Below are positions 7,174 to 15,424 of a DNA stretch of 64,000 bases, piece after piece. The translations under genes and the position numbers were made by a program. The first letter of the stretch is position 1; each line of letters opens with the position of its first letter. The notes below the pieces were generated by a model that did no database searches, had not been told where the DNA came from, and was given only the letters and a program-made list of their open reading frames with translations. Source of the DNA: a virus; the IMG/VR virus record IMGVR_UViG_3300035099_000047, positions 108,228-172,227 of that record. One strand, given 5' to 3'.

Positions 7174-8613
7174 TTACACTAAGGTCCCAACAGCGTAGAA
7201 CCTGTTGTTGATGACTTTTTGTGCTGAACGTGTCAAAAGTCCACGGCGGCTCACAAAGTCATCCAACGTGATGGTGGGCGTGCTGATCAATCCCTGATAC
7301 ACAGCATGCACATAGCCAGTATCCAGGAAGTTGCCTCCCTTGCCACCCATCAGCCACTCATTGGTTGGATACGCCGAATCCTTGTAAACCTCCCAATCTC
7401 CAAGGGTTCCAACCTTCCTAATACCTGCCACCCCACTCACAGGCGGACTCTTAACAAACGCAGGCACCAAGGTCTCGACGATGTTGGCCACATTCATGCC
7501 CACCACCAACCAGGAACCTTGCATCCGCTGAGTCTGTTGGAAAATCGTGTTCGACGTTTCAGTAAAAGCGTCGATCAAGATTTCCTTGTGGTCCTTATAG
7601 CTGACACCAACCGGCGGAGTCGGATCAAACGTCACTGGGCTGGCTGCATTGTATGCAATAGCCCGCAGGTGCCGAATGATCTTTTCGTTGATCTCCTGGC
7701 TGATACGATTGGTGGCCAGCGTGACCAACTCCGTTTCGGCCACAATGCCGTGGACAGCCAGCAGATCCTGTTCGGCTTCAAGGCTCCACCTGAACCTTAG
7801 TTTATTCGGCCTAGTGACTACCGGGCTGGAGGTCAGCTGGATCTCCAATTCCGGAATCAAGTCACTTGCCTCCATGTCATACTCATAGGTGGCTGTAACA
7901 GCGTCGCTATCACTATGACCTGCCGTGAATACCACAGCGTAAACACCTGTGGCATAGTTGACAGTATTGGTGTAAGTGGCATCTGGTGTGCCTACATTAC
8001 CAATCAAATTCCCGTTGCCATCATCCGTGATGTGATAGGTTCCATCGGTGATATCCACTGTGCCTGGCCTTACTGGGTAATAACTCAGTGTACCCTTAAT
8101 TTTGTCGGTGCTAGTAACACCCAGAGCCTCATTCTCCACCACCTCATCAGTGTAGTGGTAACTGCGCTCCGGGCCAGCCTGGGCATCATAGATCTTAGTG
8201 CCCTTGGTGAGTGTACCCTTAGTACGGCCAGCCACGGCGTCCATGTAAAAGACTAGGCCGGTCGGGGCAGGCAGGGGCTGCACGCTGACCAAATCGGCAG
8301 CCACCAGGTTAGCAAACACCATGCGGATGATGGGGAACACGTATTTTTCATACGTACCCACTTGCAAGGTGCGGGTGGCTTCATCCAATCGGTCATAGTA
8401 CCGCTTGGCATTTTCCAACAGAGTGGCCACCAATGCCCGACGATACGGGTCCTCAATACCTTCCATGAAGTTGATGGAGCCTTCCTTGCCCCAATGACGC
8501 AGCCGATTGGCGGGCATATTGCCCCAGCTCTCGGCCAACACCTGTCCTCGATTCAACATGTCCTCCCAAGTTTCGTACATCGAGGACTCTTCAATTGCAT
8601 GTCGATTACCCAT
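7174..8613 (-). CDS. Major capsid protein, T4 gp23-like
   Basis: This 479-residue protein forms the head shell. The N-terminal third contains E-D-P-Y-R-R-A-L-V-A-T-L-L-E-N and V-F-P-I-I-R-M-V-F-A-N-L, then P-A-P-T-G-L-V-F-Y-M-D-A, the pattern typical of gp23-type capsid proteins. A variable insertion with beta-rich repeats follows (about residues 150-240). It sits directly downstream of the prohead protease, as expected. ATG 8613 has GGAG 9 nt upstream. The longer frame starts at a TTG (8664) that lies inside a hairpin and has no ribosome site. The N-terminus is likely trimmed during maturation. Confidence 0.9.
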   Translation of the reverse strand: MGNRHAIEESSMYETWEDMLNRGQVLAESWGNMPANRLRHWGKEGSINFMEGIEDPYRRALVATLLENAKRYYDRLDEATRTLQVGTYEKYVFPIIRMVFANLVAADLVSVQPLPAPTGLVFYMDAVAGRTKGTLTKGTKIYDAQAGPERSYHYTDEVVENEALGVTSTDKIKGTLSYYPVRPGTVDITDGTYHITDDGNGNLIGNVGTPDATYTNTVNYATGVYAVVFTAGHSDSDAVTATYEYDMEASDLIPELEIQLTSSPVVTRPNKLRFRWSLEAEQDLLAVHGIVAETELVTLATNRISQEINEKIIRHLRAIAYNAASPVTFDPTPPVGVSYKDHKEILIDAFTETSNTIFQQTQRMQGSWLVVGMNVANIVETLVPAFVKSPPVSGVAGIRKVGTLGDWEVYKDSAYPTNEWLMGGKGGNFLDTGYVHAVYQGLISTPTITLDDFVSRRGLLTRSAQKVINNRFYAVGTLV

Positions 8614-8652
8614 GACTAAGATCTCCAACGAACGGTGCAGTTGATACCATGA

Positions 8653-8677
8653 GAGTTCGGTCAACGCAACCGAACCC
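8653..8677 (-). promoter_or_regulatory. Leader hairpin before the major capsid gene
   Basis: Between the protease stop (8696) and ATG 8613 the minus strand reads GGGTTCGGT, a 7-nt loop, then ACCGAACTC: a 9-bp stem with one G-T pair. The unusually long 82-nt gap and this structure suggest an untranslated leader that could stabilise the capsid mRNA or set its translation level. Confidence 0.5.
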
Positions 8678-8695
8678 CGACCCAGAAAGAGCCCG

Positions 8696-10258
8696 TTACT
8701 TGACTTTTCTAACCAGGCTCTCCATCAAATTGGTCGGCTTGGCAACACCCGCACGGGCTGGTCTCGCTGAGGAGCCTCTGGCTTCAGTCAGCGGGGGCAG
8801 GTCGGAGGGGTAGTCCTTGCGACCACTCATAATCGGCTGGATGAAACCTTCAACCAGCTGTTTGACTTGCTTAACCGTATGGCACTCACTCAATTGTTTC
8901 TCAATGGGCTTGAGAGCAGGGGCGTGGTTCATTAACGACTCCACGTATTGGGCCACCTGTTCACCTCGGTATCGCTTTACAGTGGCTTCTAACAGCTTCA
9001 AGCTGGCCTCAGCCCGCTTAAAAGCTTCAGCCAATTGACCCCTGAGCTGTTTAATAGTGCGCTCGGCCATTCGCTTGTTGGCCCTGCTCTTGGTCACCAG
9101 TGTCTCACCCAACTGAATGGCCACGTGATACCTTTCCTGCAGTGATCGGTCGCGGCGGTAGGCGCGCTCCATCACCCGAGCAGCTGCATCATCAGTTGGG
9201 GTGATGTCTTCCTTTTTCTCTTTTTCCTTTTTGGCTTTTTCCTCAGCCGCAATGCATTCCTCAGCTTCACGCATCCGGCGAATAGCTCGTGTGATTTCTT
9301 CTCCACGATTGGTCAGCTGACCCCGCAAGTGGGCCACATCCGAACTAAACTCACTTTCGGTAATGGAGCCCAACCCGGCCAACGTGTCATTGACCTTTTG
9401 AGCGTGCTCCAATAGCCCTTCCAATGTGATGTCCTTACCTCCCAGGTATTGACCTGAACTCTCCACAACCACTCGGGCCCGCGCAGTGCGGTCCGAAGAC
9501 TCTTTCAATTGAACCGGTGTAGTCATTGTCTTGTTCTCCAAAATGGGTACCAGAAATATCCTCGATCCGTTGTTGGTTTGTAGGCTTTCCACAGGGCGAG
9601 TTGTTGCTCCCATTACGCTTGGGATGTAAACGTGATCAAACGTGTCTAACACATAGTCGCTAGCCTCTACGATTTCGTCTCCGTTCTCGTTACGAGTGCT
9701 ACCAGAACCTCGGCTACTCACCGCAACAGGCACTCCAACGTCAAAATACTCCCTCAAAATTTGACCAGCTGGAGTATTGAAAATCAGATGGGTCACATAA
9801 ATCTTACCATCCTTGCGTTGAACATCTTCTACCAAGTGGCTTAGCCCCAAGTTGTTATGTCCGTGCAACTTGGTGTTGCCACTTTCAGGGTGCTCCAACT
9901 CCCCCAACACACTACGTTCCCGCAACCTGCGACGAAAGGTTCCATCCTCAGACAACACCCGATCCCACAAGGTTGAGGGATAAATGCGGCCATTCTGATT
10001 CTTGAGATTTTCCACTTGGCCTGGACCCGTCACCCGCAGCCGTTTGTTATGGCTCAATAGCTCTTGCAGGATCTGATCCTTGCTACCCCGCCAGTGTTCA
10101 ATCAGCTGTTCATTTTTCTCCTGCTCCAACAGCCGATTAAATTCCTCCCAACGGGGCATCAACACACTTTCCTTCAAACCCTCCGAAGTGACCCACTCCT
10201 TTTGCCACTGGTCTGGGGGTACTGTCATTGTTTCTATTAGCAATTTTCGTTCAGCCAT
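8696..10258 (-). CDS. Prohead protease (T4 gp21-like, family S77) fused to a scaffold-like coiled-coil region
   Basis: Residues about 75-230 match gp21-type maturation proteases: N-G-R-I-Y-P, then L-G-E-L-E-H-P with likely catalytic His123, then G-V-P-V-A-V-S-S-R-G-S-G with likely catalytic Ser171 or Ser172. T4 gp21 is about 212 residues. This protein has 520, with an N-terminal extension of about 70 residues and a C-terminal part rich in Lys/Glu/Arg predicted as coiled coil (about 300-500). That part is a good candidate scaffold, making this a protease-scaffold fusion. The family cuts after [L/I]-x-E, a motif common in the tagged proteins of this window. ATG 10258. Confidence 0.88.
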   Translation of the reverse strand: MAERKLLIETMTVPPDQWQKEWVTSEGLKESVLMPRWEEFNRLLEQEKNEQLIEHWRGSKDQILQELLSHNKRLRVTGPGQVENLKNQNGRIYPSTLWDRVLSEDGTFRRRLRERSVLGELEHPESGNTKLHGHNNLGLSHLVEDVQRKDGKIYVTHLIFNTPAGQILREYFDVGVPVAVSSRGSGSTRNENGDEIVEASDYVLDTFDHVYIPSVMGATTRPVESLQTNNGSRIFLVPILENKTMTTPVQLKESSDRTARARVVVESSGQYLGGKDITLEGLLEHAQKVNDTLAGLGSITESEFSSDVAHLRGQLTNRGEEITRAIRRMREAEECIAAEEKAKKEKEKKEDITPTDDAAARVMERAYRRDRSLQERYHVAIQLGETLVTKSRANKRMAERTIKQLRGQLAEAFKRAEASLKLLEATVKRYRGEQVAQYVESLMNHAPALKPIEKQLSECHTVKQVKQLVEGFIQPIMSGRKDYPSDLPPLTEARGSSARPARAGVAKPTNLMESLVRKVK

Positions 10259-10548
10259 TTGTTATCCTCCGAACGAAGGCCCCAACTTGAAGGTCCAGTT
10301 GGTTTGTCTACTGTGTAAGTGTGTTTCATCCATATGTGATACTTTTCCAACAGTTTCATCAACAATTCAAACTTGCCACGAGGTATAAACACCTCTCTGG
10401 CTGGCATTTCCGGGTGCACTCCCGTATTACGAATCAGGACACCAGATTTATAATCATGACTGGGCAAGTACAATTCCAATCCACCCTCGCGGGCGATCAA
10501 ATGATGCTCGTTTAACAATTGCTCAGCGGCTTCTTCAAAACAGTTCAT
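10237..10548 (-). CDS. Tagged hypothetical protein (103 residues)
   Basis: It begins MNCFEEAAEQLLNEHH, with the tag and L-N-E. The rest is a beta-rich segment (GGLELYLPSHDY, AREVFIPRGKFELLMKLLEKY). It lies next to the prohead protease, overlapping its start by 22 nt, and its own start overlaps the upstream stop by 14 nt. The family is unknown; it is a candidate packaged internal protein. Confidence 0.65.
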   Translation of the reverse strand: MNCFEEAAEQLLNEHHLIAREGGLELYLPSHDYKSGVLIRNTGVHPEMPAREVFIPRGKFELLMKLLEKYHIWMKHTYTVDKPTGPSSWGLRSEDNKWLNENC

Positions 10549-10864
10549 TCGTACCTAGAACCCAGGTGTACTGATCCAATGGCCCCACCAAATAACTAGT
10601 GTCTTCTGGCAAAGGTTCAATTGAGTAATTGTAACCACTCCTCAAATCAACTCGGATTGCATACGTATTCCATACTCGATCAAGTATCCTGTCAATCACG
10701 TGGGGCAACAGCTTCCAACACCTCAGCAGGCAACGGGCCTCATCCAACGTGACCAGGTAAGTATCTCCATTTGGATAACAAAGGGTCAAATCAACTTCAC
10801 GAACCCCACGGTAAATGTCAAGGGTACGCAGCTGCGGAATGTACGGTGGAGTTAGCTTGGGCAT
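10535..10864 (-). CDS. Hypothetical 109-residue protein
   Basis: An untagged, beta-rich small protein with two motifs worth noting: V-D-L-T-L-C-Y-P-N-G-D-T-Y and L-L-R-C-W-K-L-L-P-H-V-I-D-R-I. ATG 10864 overlaps the upstream stop by one base. It is packed within the tagged gene run, so co-translation with its neighbours is likely. No family recognised. Confidence 0.6.
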   Translation of the reverse strand: MPKLTPPYIPQLRTLDIYRGVREVDLTLCYPNGDTYLVTLDEARCLLRCWKLLPHVIDRILDRVWNTYAIRVDLRSGYNYSIEPLPEDTSYLVGPLDQYTWVLGTNELF

Positions 10865-11262
10865 CAGTCTTTCTTCCCGCCACCAAATATGCGCTTTTTG
10901 AGTTCCGCTTTGCTGAGTCCAGGAAACATGTGGCTGATGTGTTCCAACGTTTCTTCCTGCTCTTCCTTGCTAAATTCAATACCTTCCAATGGGGGAGTGA
11001 GCCATGGTAACGGTACGGTATCCACATCAGCCGTGGTCGTGGCTTCTTGCACACGTTCCAAGCTCTCACTCTTCCGCTTTTTCCTACGAGATTTATAGCC
11101 TTTGCTGCGCATCCACCACGCTAAAGCCCAAGGGTTATCAATTTCCCTGTGCCTTTTCATCCCTTTGACGGTTCCTTCCCAACCAGGTGGAGCCACCTCC
11201 ACAATCTGAACACCCTCACCAATCAACCGCTGGGCCACAGCATCAAAATCGGCTTTGTCCAT
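10864..11262 (-). CDS. Tagged basic protein with NPWALAWWM motif
   Basis: ATG 11262 has GAGGAG 9 nt upstream and gives MDKADFDAVAQRLIGEG, a shifted version of the tag with I-G-E. Then follows HREIDNPWALAWWM, a short motif I associate with large-phage proteins, and a Lys/Arg cluster (KSRRKKRKSE). The C-terminus ends FPGLSKAELKKRIFGGGKKD. The basic stretch suits nucleic-acid contact. The longer in-frame start at 11355 lacks such support. Confidence 0.65.
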   Translation of the reverse strand: MDKADFDAVAQRLIGEGVQIVEVAPPGWEGTVKGMKRHREIDNPWALAWWMRSKGYKSRRKKRKSESLERVQEATTTADVDTVPLPWLTPPLEGIEFSKEEQEETLEHISHMFPGLSKAELKKRIFGGGKKD

Positions 11263-11266
11263 ACCA

Positions 11267-11539
11267 TCAGCTCCTCTGGTAAATACCAGTATGGAATGCA
11301 CCCATGCCACTCTTACCTTTCTGAACAAGAGCCACTGCTTGCTCCAACTCGTCATCCGTCATCATCGACATCGCAGCGGAGTCAAAACCCTTCGACCTCA
11401 AAAACTCAACTGATCGCTTGCGTTGCCGCATAGCAGGAGACAGTTGACCCGGTGCTTGTGGCCCCGAGGCACGTTGCCCAGGAGGTGAACCTTGACCCTG
11501 ATTACTAAGTTGATTCACGGCTTCTTCAAAAGATCCCAT
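11267..11539 (-). CDS. Tagged hypothetical protein (90 residues)
   Basis: It starts MGSFEEAVNQLSNQGQ, a tag with no Glu at the usual cut position. A Gly/Pro/Gln-rich linker of about 20 residues follows, then a helical part (RQRKRSVEFLRSKGFDSAA, MMTDDELEQAVALVQKGK). ATG 11539. No family recognised. Confidence 0.6.
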   Translation of the reverse strand: MGSFEEAVNQLSNQGQGSPPGQRASGPQAPGQLSPAMRQRKRSVEFLRSKGFDSAAMSMMTDDELEQAVALVQKGKSGMGAFHTGIYQRS

Positions 11540-11582
11540 AAGTCACCTTCACAAACAGTTAGACAGACCCGCAACTAACCCC

Positions 11583-12041
11583 TTACCAACCACTCAAGGA
11601 CCACAGGAACTGTCGAACTTCCTCAGATTTCAACGCCCTATCATGGAGGTCAACCACTATTTTCAAATCCGGTGTAGCCTGAAGGTAGGGTTTACCATTT
11701 TTCAACACCACGTATATCACACCATAATGTTTAAGGTACGTATTAGCGTATTTCTCATCTCTGGTATCCCAATAAGTTCGCCTGCCTATCGTCGCCAAGC
11801 TCTCTGGATCAGTTACGTGTAAAAACACGTAGGGGCCCTTTTGCCTTTCCACCTTTACCCCGGGCAGAGTGGTCAAATCCTCTCTAGGAGCACCACGCCT
11901 TGGCAATCTTCTCGGCATGTTTTCTGGCTCATCAAGGGCTGGGCTGCTTTCAAATTCATCTTCAAACTCCGCGGGCTCAGGGGGTTCAAAAAACGGACCT
12001 GTTTCTAACAAACGGTCAACAGCTTGTTCAAAAATGTCCAT
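11583..12041 (-). CDS. Tagged WCTR-family protein with degenerate motif (WDTR)
   Basis: The tag is MDIFEQAVDRLLETG (L-L-E). Then comes an acidic linker PAEFEDEFESSPALDEPE, nearly the same as in the gene at 14988-15422. The conserved domain follows: L-A-T-I-G-R-R-T-Y-W-D-T-R, then Y-L-K-H-Y-G-V-I-Y-V-V-L-K-N-G-K-P. The Cys of W-C-T-R is replaced by Asp, so if that Cys matters this copy is inactive or changed. ATG 12041 has AAGGAGATAGAC before it. Confidence 0.7.
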   Translation of the reverse strand: MDIFEQAVDRLLETGPFFEPPEPAEFEDEFESSPALDEPENMPRRLPRRGAPREDLTTLPGVKVERQKGPYVFLHVTDPESLATIGRRTYWDTRDEKYANTYLKHYGVIYVVLKNGKPYLQATPDLKIVVDLHDRALKSEEVRQFLWSLSGW

Positions 12042-12075
12042 GTCTATCTCCTTGGACTAGTTGAGCAAATGGTAG

Positions 12076-12106
12076 AACCACCTAGCCTGGATCGGGCTAG
12101 GTGGTT
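12076..12106 (-). other. Strong intergenic hairpin (12-bp stem)
   Basis: AACCACCTAGCC and GGCTAGGTGGTT form a perfect 12-bp stem with a 7-nt loop in the 74-nt gap between the stop at 12116 and the start at 12041. On the transcribed strand the stem is preceded, not followed, by a T-run. It may be an imperfect terminator or an mRNA-processing or stabilising element. Confidence 0.55.
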
Positions 12107-12115
12107 AAAAATTCA

Positions 12116-12487
12116 TTATCGTTTCAAGCTATCACTTTCATCTACCAGCTCAATCTGGCCTTGGGTTTCTCCACCCACAGTCACTGCCTGAATGCGTACC
12201 AAAGTCTCGAGGCCCTGAATGTAACCACTCAAAACCGCTTGGCTGTGAGCTTTAACCGACGAGACTGTAGCCCGCGTGGTCCAAGCACCCACTTTAGTGT
12301 CTGGGTCCACTGAATACCCATCCAAAGTAATCGTAACCGGGTTTTCCCCAGTGTTGTAAATTAGCCCCTTAAACACCCGGGGGCCAACATCCACCTTCAA
12401 GTCATAGGCTTTGGCATTGCCTTGATAAATGGTGCTGATACTGGTCCCGGCACTGAAACGAATCGTTCTCGAAATCAGAGTCCCCAT
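12116..12487 (-). CDS. Small beta-rich virion structural protein
   Basis: About 123 residues, almost entirely short strands (LISRTIRFSAGTSISTIYQ, GLIYNTGENPVTITLDGY, VRIQAVTVGGETQGQIEL). The I-Y-N-T-G pattern suggests a jelly-roll or Ig-like decoration or fibre-tip protein; no specific family. ATG 12487 overlaps the upstream TGA (ATGA) and has AAGGAG 8 nt upstream, so it is preferred over GTG 12490. It is the last gene before a strong hairpin. Confidence 0.65.
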   Translation of the reverse strand: MGTLISRTIRFSAGTSISTIYQGNAKAYDLKVDVGPRVFKGLIYNTGENPVTITLDGYSVDPDTKVGAWTTRATVSSVKAHSQAVLSGYIQGLETLVRIQAVTVGGETQGQIELVDESDSLKR

Positions 12488-12762
12488 CACAATTCTCCTT
12501 CAATTAAAACAGAAACCAACTTGTTTAACATCACCTGATGTTCATACAGGTTAGCTGACTGAGCCACGAGCCCAGCCAACCGGTGAACTGGCTTGTTACT
12601 GTCAGGTTTGATCTGACCCGCTTCATACACACCAATAGCGTTCAACAGTATTCGACCTTCTGGACCCAATTGTTTGGCATAGCACTTGGCTTCTTGGAGT
12701 CCTTTGACACGAACTATCTCCAAAAACTCAGCAATCGTCGGCAATGACTTGAGTTCAACCAT
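12487..12762 (-). CDS. Hypothetical helical protein (91 residues)
   Basis: A mostly helical small protein (LPTIAEFLEIVRVKGLQEAK, then YEHQVMLNKLVSVLIEGEL). It lies between two beta-rich structural genes, which suggests a chaperone or assembly partner, but this is a guess from position. ATG 12762. The stop overlaps the next ATG. Confidence 0.6.
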   Translation of the reverse strand: MVELKSLPTIAEFLEIVRVKGLQEAKCYAKQLGPEGRILLNAIGVYEAGQIKPDSNKPVHRLAGLVAQSANLYEHQVMLNKLVSVLIEGEL

Positions 12763-12765
12763 TTG

Positions 12766-13170
12766 TTAGTGCCACCAAACTTTTGCAGTTCCAACTAAGG
12801 GGGTGGCCATCTGACACTCTGGAAGAGGGGCAAAACCTACCACGTTGATCCGCACAAACCCCGTGGTCAAGGCGGTACCCAACCGGAACCCAATGAACAC
12901 AGACACTTCATCATTGGACATCAATGGGTCCATTGTGGTTACTACCCGGCCCCCAGAAGACAGGCTAATAGGGCTGTCTGCCCCATAACCAATGATGTAA
13001 TAACCTTGCCTTTCTTGGCACCCCTCAATGTATACCAACGCATCCTCTTCACTATTGTTCTCCAAGAACAATGCAACCCCTGGCACAGCTACTTCCCAAG
13101 GGCCCATCACTATCCGGTGATCTCCCGTTTCACTGGCCAGGATTATGGAGCGTGTTTGCAAGCCTAACAT
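12766..13170 (-). CDS. Small beta-rich virion structural protein
   Basis: This 134-residue protein is predicted all-beta (SIILASETGDHRIVMGPWEV, LENNSEEDALVYIEG, FVRINVVGFAPLPE). It is similar in character to the proteins at 12116-12487 and 17196-17675. A capsid-decoration or neck role fits the head-module position. ATG 13170. Confidence 0.65.
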   Translation of the reverse strand: MLGLQTRSIILASETGDHRIVMGPWEVAVPGVALFLENNSEEDALVYIEGCQERQGYYIIGYGADSPISLSSGGRVVTTMDPLMSNDEVSVFIGFRLGTALTTGFVRINVVGFAPLPECQMATPLVGTAKVWWH

Positions 13171-13173
13171 TGA

Positions 13174-13563
13174 TTAGTCCTCTTCATCATCAAAGTAACC
13201 AGGTCGGTCCTTAGCCCAAGCCTCAAATGCTTCCCAAGCAGATTGCATTTCTGCTCTGAATTGTTCTTCTAACATAGCCACCATCTCCTCTGGTTTCAAC
13301 GAATCACTATATTCTGGATTGGTCCAATGTTCAAAGGAACTCTTCAGGCGCTCAAATACAATAAGAGACAGGCTCTCCTTTTCCATTGGACCACGAGGGT
13401 TCAAGCTGTTGTCAGGTCTCCCAAGGTGAACCCTCTTGTATTGAGGAGGCGGATGACCAAACTGCTTATAAAAATTATGAAAATGCTTGTAACGAGGATC
13501 ATCAGGATCCATAAACTTTGCTTCTGCTACTATCTTATTTACAGCCTGTTCAAACCGGTCCAT
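13174..13563 (-). CDS. Tagged hypothetical protein (about 129 residues)
   Basis: ATG 13563 overlaps the upstream TGA and gives MDRFEQAVNKIVAEAKF, a tag with V-A-E. The body is helical and charged (RYKHFHNFYKQFG, MEKESLSLIVFERLKSSFEHW) and ends DRPGYFDDEED. No family recognised; a candidate internal head protein. Confidence 0.65.
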   Translation of the reverse strand: MDRFEQAVNKIVAEAKFMDPDDPRYKHFHNFYKQFGHPPPQYKRVHLGRPDNSLNPRGPMEKESLSLIVFERLKSSFEHWTNPEYSDSLKPEEMVAMLEEQFRAEMQSAWEAFEAWAKDRPGYFDDEED

Positions 13564-14981
13564 CACCCAATCTCCAACAGGCGATCAATCAACTTATTGG
13601 CCTCGACCTCTAATGATTCCATTCCCCGCCTGCGCCGAAAGTATGCTGGCACACCTGGACCTTCAGGCTCCTCTTCCTCCATGCCTTCCGGTTCTTCAGG
13701 TTCCTCTCCACCTCCGGGCTCTTCCTCTTCACCTTCCTCAGGCTCTTCTGGTCCGTACTCACCCCAATCCTCTTCGCCCTCTTCGGGCTCTTCCTCACCC
13801 TCTTCAGGCGCAGGGATCTCAGCCCCGAACTCCTCACCTTCTTCGCCTTCTTCCCCCTCTTCACCAGGAGGTGGACCTTGACCGGGCACACTTACCAATT
13901 GACCCCCACCCCCAGGCAGACCGGTAGCCGGATTGATGCCTTGCATACCACCACCGCTCATGCCTCTTCCTCCACCGGCCCCGCCTGCAGCAGCCTGGGG
14001 TTCACCTGGGGATTGACCGGGCTGACCTGGCTGACCAGGCTGACCCGGTTGAGGCAGTCCCTCTGGCCCGTAGCCCGGTCCACCCGTACCCAACACATCA
14101 ATCTCTTGCTCCGTACTCAAAAACACCCAACAACCATCCTCAGGCCTTTGAATAACTTGGGCTCCAGGCATGATTTGACGAAAGCTGGCCAACAACCTCC
14201 CCGCTTTGTCTTCACCCATGCTGGGGTCAAAGAACACCAGAATGGCATCCAGATCTTGCTCAATTGACGCCGTCAAATAATAGTCCAACAAGTCCAACAC
14301 ATTGATACGCAATACCAAAGCGTTGAAGAACTCGTCCATAGATGGCCGGTACTTCAATGGTTGATTGTACGCCGCTGCCGTGGGATCGAGCAATCCAACC
14401 CCTTCTTGCATACGGGCTGTACCTTTTATCAGCCGGTCCACTAATTGTTCCACTGTAGGTGAAACACGGTTGATACGAGCAATCAAATAATCCAACGCTT
14501 GGTCAAAAGCTAGCCTCGAAGCTCGTGTCACATCGTCCAAAGCTATACCATACCATTTATGAATCGCCCTTTTAGCCTTTGCCCAATCCACTCCATAACT
14601 CTTTTCCCCAGTGAGCACAGCAACCTGTGCTTTCAAAGTCTCCAATTCTTCTGGATCCAATGCAACCCTTTTTTGCAAACTTTCTACTGGGCTACCACGC
14701 TCCACCGGTCGTGGAGGACTGGGATTAACTTGTTCTGGGGCTGGACGGGCTTCAGGCGGACGGCTTTCGTCTGGAGGGCTTTGCTTAGCTTGTTTAGCTT
14801 GCAACAGCTTTTCCTTGACCCGATGAGCCAAATCACTTTTCAAAAAGTCCTCAGCTGGTTGCAACCGACTCAACCGGTCCCGGCTCACAATAGCTGCTCG
14901 TTCCGGTCCCTCATCCCGCATGGGTGTGGGATCCGGTACCGGGGCCTCAGACAACAGGTGTTCGATGAGCTGGTTAATCAC
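13563..14981 (-). CDS. Acidic low-complexity head-core or scaffold-like protein, tag-like ends
   Basis: This 472-residue protein begins with a tag-like helix (MINQLIEHLLSEAP, L-I-E and L-S-E) and ends with another (LEVEANKLIDRLLEIG, L-L-E). Between them are a helical domain (about 110-270, including WAKAKRAIHKWYGIALDDV), a Pro-Gly-Gln linker (GQPGQPGQPGQ) and about 90 residues dominated by Glu and Gly. Such acidic, terminally tagged proteins would suit a prohead core. The start is GTG 14981 with AAGG nearby. The role is inferred. Confidence 0.65.
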   Translation of the reverse strand: MINQLIEHLLSEAPVPDPTPMRDEGPERAAIVSRDRLSRLQPAEDFLKSDLAHRVKEKLLQAKQAKQSPPDESRPPEARPAPEQVNPSPPRPVERGSPVESLQKRVALDPEELETLKAQVAVLTGEKSYGVDWAKAKRAIHKWYGIALDDVTRASRLAFDQALDYLIARINRVSPTVEQLVDRLIKGTARMQEGVGLLDPTAAAYNQPLKYRPSMDEFFNALVLRINVLDLLDYYLTASIEQDLDAILVFFDPSMGEDKAGRLLASFRQIMPGAQVIQRPEDGCWVFLSTEQEIDVLGTGGPGYGPEGLPQPGQPGQPGQPGQSPGEPQAAAGGAGGGRGMSGGGMQGINPATGLPGGGGQLVSVPGQGPPPGEEGEEGEEGEEFGAEIPAPEEGEEEPEEGEEDWGEYGPEEPEEGEEEEPGGGEEPEEPEGMEEEEPEGPGVPAYFRRRRGMESLEVEANKLIDRLLEIG

Positions 14982-14987
14982 AGCACC

Positions 14988-15422
14988 TTAATCCTTCCAA
15001 GGTTCTTCTTCATACAGATCAACATTAAGCAATTTCATCAATCTGGAGATCTTACCATAGTCTTTTGGTGAGTAGTAAAAAGTGTGCATACCATGAGAAT
15101 ACTCATATTTGTAACCCACATGATTGATCTGAAATGCCGTAGCTATCATTTGGGCATTCTTGCTACTTCCCACTCCGACATAACCCGGATCCAAAGCAAA
15201 CCTCTTAGGCAACTTGTCTGGAGTTGGTTCAGTCTCTGGCTCGTCAAGAGCTGGGTTGCTTTCAAATTCATCTTCAAACTCCGCGGGTTCAGGAGGTAAC
15301 GACCTCAAAGGTTGGTCTGGATCACGCCCAGGATAGCGCTTTCCTCCACTACCCCAACCCTCCATCTGTTCATCTATTGATTCATCCAATAGATGATGAA
15401 GAACTTTTTCAAACGGTCCCAC
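14988..15422 (-). CDS. Tagged hypothetical protein with acidic linker
   Basis: GTG 15422 gives MGPFEKVLHHLLDES (tag with L-D-E), parallel to the next gene's MGPFEQQVKHLLVE. A linker PAEFEDEFESNPALDEPE is shared, at DNA level too, with the gene at 11583-12041. The C-terminal domain (VGVGSSKNAQMIATAFQINH, MHTFYYSPKDYGKISRLMK) is unknown. The frame could extend to GTG 15431. Confidence 0.65.
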   Translation of the reverse strand: MGPFEKVLHHLLDESIDEQMEGWGSGGKRYPGRDPDQPLRSLPPEPAEFEDEFESNPALDEPETEPTPDKLPKRFALDPGYVGVGSSKNAQMIATAFQINHVGYKYEYSHGMHTFYYSPKDYGKISRLMKLLNVDLYEEEPWKD

Positions 15423-15424
15423 TG

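Noticed and set aside
12076-12106. Rho-independent terminator
   Set aside because: The stem is strong, but no T-run follows on the transcribed strand; kept only as a hairpin.
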